Source: Calliopsis andreniformis
Lineage: Eukaryota > Arthropoda > Insecta > Hymenoptera > Andrenidae
DNA: 64,000 nt
Assembly (NCBI RefSeq): GCF_051401765.1
Contig: NW_027480423.1
Location: forward strand, 4,402,001-4,466,000
Reading direction: 5' to 3'
Below, one piece after another: positions 62,185 to 64,000 of the stretch. The notes under the pieces were generated by a model that saw only the letters and a program-made list of their open reading frames with translations, searched no databases and had not been told where the DNA came from. Position 1 is the first letter of the stretch, and the number at the start of each line of letters is the position of its first letter. Made by a program: the position numbers and the translations under genes.

Positions 62185-63340
62185 ATGTGGTGGAGTAACG
62201 CCCTAGAGTGACACCTAGGTGGCCTGGAACGTAGAAATGTCCATTACTTTCACAATGTTTCCAATTATTCATTTTATACGATGGAAAAACTGTTGTACTT
62301 ATATTGTATTTTATTCTTATGGCGCTGAATTCTAAGTCCCTAGCTATGCGATTTGGTGGAGCAACGCCCTAGTGTGAAACCTTGGTTGCCCGGAACGTAG
62401 AAATTACCATAACTTTCACACTGATAGCAATTATTCGTTTTATACGATGGACCAACTGTTCTATTTATTTTGTATTTCATGCTTCGGGCGTTGACTTCTA
62501 AGGCCATAACTATCCAATCTGTTGGAACAACGCCCTACGGTGAAGCCTAGGTTGCCCGGAAAGTAGAAATGACCATAACCTTCATACTGGTTGCAATTAT
62601 TCGTTTTATACGATGGAAAAACTGTTGTATTTATATTGTATTTTATGCTTCTGGCGCTAACTTCTAGGGCACTAACTATTCGATCTGGTGGAGCAGCGCC
62701 CTTGGTTGAAGCCTTGGTTGCCCGGAACGTAGAAATGACCATAACTTTCACATTGGTAGCAATTATTCGTTTTATACGATGGAAAAACTGTTCTATTTAT
62801 TTTGTATTTCATGCTTCGCGCGTTGACTTCTAGGGCACTATCTATTCGTTCTTGTGGAGCAGCGCTCTAGGGTGAAGCCTAGGTTTCCCGGAACGTAGAA
62901 ATGACCATTACTTTTACACTGGTTTCAATTATTCGTTTTATACGATGGAAAAACTGTTGTATTAATATTGCATTTTATGCTTCTGGCGTTGACTTCTTAG
63001 GCCCTAACTACTCGATCTGGTGGAGTAATGCCTCACAGTTAAGACTAGGATGCCCGAATCGCCGAAATGATCATCACTTTCACACTGGTTGCAATTATTC
63101 GTGCTATACGATGGAAAAACTGTTGCATTCTTGTTGTATTTTCTGCTTCTGGCTTCGACTTCTAAGGTCCTAGGTATTCGATCTGGTGGGGCAACGTCCA
63201 AGAGTGAAGCCTATGTTGCGCGGAACGTAGAAATGACCATAACCTTCACACTGGTTGCAATTACTCTTTTTATACAATGGAAAAACTGTTGTATCTATAT
63301 TGTATTTTATGCTTCTGGCGTTGACTTCTAAGGCCGTAGC
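62185..63340 (+). repeat. 9-10-monomer higher-order unit, copy 2 with one extra monomer
   Basis: This is collinear with the first 0.99 kb of the preceding unit, plus an additional monomer at about 62715-62880. That monomer (GGTAGCAATTATTCG ... GTATTTCATGCTTCGCGCG ... GGAGCAGCGCTCTAGGG) looks like a hybrid of the two monomers before it. Confidence 0.8.
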
Positions 63341-64000
63341 TATTCGATGTGGTGGAGCAACGCCCTAGATTGAAGCCTAGGTTGACCGGAACGTAGAAAT
63401 GACCATATCATTCAAACTGGTTGCAGTTATTCCTGTTATACGATGCAACAGCTGTTGTATTCATATCGTATTTTATGTCTCTGGCGTTGACTTCATAGGC
63501 CCTAACTATTCTATTTGGTGGAGCAATGCCATACAGTGAAACGTAGGTTGCCCAGAACGTAGAAATGACCATTACTTTCACACTGGTTGCAATTATTCCT
63601 CTTATACGATGGTAAAACTGTTGTATTTTTATTGTATTTTATGCTTCCGGCGTTGAATTCTAAGTCCACAGCTATTCGATCTGGTGGAGCAACGCCGTAG
63701 AGTGAAGCCTAGGTTGCCCGGAACGTAGAAATGACCATAACTTTCCCACTGGTTGCAATTACTCTTTTTATACAATGGAAAAACTGTTGTATCTATATTG
63801 TATTTTATGCTTCTGGCGTTGACTTCTAAGGCCGTAGCTATTCCATGTGGTGGAGAAACACCCTACAGTCAAGCCCAGGTTGCCCGGAACGTAGAAATGA
63901 ACATAACTTTCACACTGGCAGCAATTATTCGTTTTATACAATGGAAAAACTGTTCTATTTATTTTGTATTTTATGCTTCGGGATTTGACTTCTATGGCCC
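63008..64000 (+). repeat. Duplicated satellite block E, copy 2 (runs off the window)
   Basis: This matches 56866-57858 and is still matching at the last base, so the true duplicated length exceeds 993 bp and the copy continues beyond the window. Confidence 0.88.

Larger units (their letters stand above)
7301..63043 (+). repeat. Monomer subclass carrying CTCAGAGTTAAG and GATGCCCGAAACG
   Basis: About 22 monomers replace CCCTAGAGTGAAGCC with CCTCAGAGTTAAG, usually followed by GATGCCCGAAACG and AAATGATC or AAATGGTC. The CAGAG (or CACAG, CAAAG, CAGCG) phase mark lies at 7301, 7799, 8961, 9127, 9625, 12945, 14440, 17592, 20076, 24885, 35502, 37158, 38649, 39477, 39974, 41465, 42293, 45774, 56062, 56892, 61374 and 63034. 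I see none in the left arm, nor at about 25-35 kb or 46-56 kb. Many members also have TGCTATAC in place of TTTTATAC. The clustered changes mark an old, well separated monomer lineage, and they destroy the dyad of the standard monomer. Confidence 0.88.
3928..64000 (+). repeat. Satellite array, right arm (about 362 monomers of 166 bp, plus orientation)
   Basis: Phase marks run from CTTCTGGCG at 3928 to CTTCGGG at 63976, a span of 60,048 bp or 362 monomers averaging 165.9 bp, with no break in orientation and no unrelated insert. Conserved landmarks within the monomer are CTTCTGGCGTTGACTTC (1-17), GGCCCTAACTATTCGATCTG (21-40), GGTGGAGCAACGCCCTAG (40-57), CCTAGGTTGC (65-74), CCGGAACGTAGAAATG (75-90), TCACACTGGTTGC (101-113), TATACGATGGAAAA (126-139) and GTATTTTATG (157-166). 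Copies range from nearly identical, within duplicated blocks, to clearly diverged. The size is near that of many eukaryotic centromeric satellites and of nucleosomal DNA. Centromere function itself is inference. Stretches not listed separately below are ordinary diverged monomers of this array. Confidence 0.97.

Noticed and set aside
1..64000. TTAGGG (left arm) or CCCTAA (right arm) once per monomer, resembling the telomere hexamer
   Set aside because: It occurs as a single hexamer within GTTAGGGCC or GGCCCTAAC in each monomer and never in tandem, so it is a chance part of the satellite and not telomeric or interstitial telomere sequence.
1..64000. Possible CENP-B box
   Set aside because: The only recurrent CGGG contexts (TTCTACGTTCCGGGC on the minus sense, and CTTCGGGCG variants) do not place the TTCG, A and CGGG core positions at the required spacing.
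1..64000. CRISPR array
   Set aside because: There is tandem repetition, but the repeats abut with no unique spacers, the unit is 166 bp, and the copies are diverged.
1..64000. tRNA, rRNA or small RNA genes and promoters
   Set aside because: No sequence departs from the monomer, and the monomer shows no tRNA box A/B pair, rRNA-like motif or convincing promoter. Transcription of the satellite cannot be judged from sequence alone.

Overview
The window is one uninterrupted block of tandemly repeated satellite DNA. I see no protein-coding gene, tRNA, rRNA, CRISPR array, transposon or unique sequence in it. The repeat unit is about 166 bp, and roughly 385 copies fill the 64 kb. This size, the lack of any bacterial-style gene, and the nested higher-order repeats point to a eukaryotic nuclear chromosome, most likely centromeric or pericentromeric heterochromatin. 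I do not recognise the monomer, so I name no species or satellite family.

Monomer, in the orientation of the large right arm (phase 1 set at CTTCTGGCG): the by-eye consensus is 166 bp and about 41% GC. Positions 1-90 are GC-richer (about 52%) and positions 91-166 are AT-rich (about 28% GC). It carries seven CpGs, a conserved CCTAGG, an imperfect hairpin-capable dyad at positions 46-74, and the conserved blocks CCGGAACGTAGAAATG (75-90) and TATACGATGGAAAA (126-139).

Layout: 1-3902 holds about 23 monomers on the minus orientation. At about 3903-3925 there is a strand switch inside a 30-bp pure A/T stretch. From 3928 to the window end about 362 monomers all run in the plus orientation. I found no other strand switch and no insertion.

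The right arm is a mosaic of segmental duplications whose offsets are whole numbers of monomers. The main ones are: a 2-mer at 5.2-5.9 kb; an 11-mer offset at 7.2/9.1 kb; 5-mer spacing at 10.1-12.3 kb; a 9-mer offset at 12.9/14.4 kb; a 6-mer offset at 15.3/16.3 kb; a 15-mer offset shrinking to 14-mer at 17.5/20.0 kb; a tandem 7-mer at 25.05-27.37 kb; a 10-mer and an almost perfect tandem 17-mer at 35.2-42.7 kb; a 34-mer offset shrinking to 30-mer at 44.9/50.5 kb; and 9-, 10-, 15- and 37-mer offsets at 56.9-64 kb. Several cassettes also recur 14-40 kb apart.

The array therefore looks like a product of repeated unequal exchange or break-induced copying at several scales. The 17-mer and 7-mer pairs are the most recent events. 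Open reading frames of up to 133 codons are by-products of the repeat and are not annotated as genes. All copy boundaries were set by eye and are good to about 10-30 bp.
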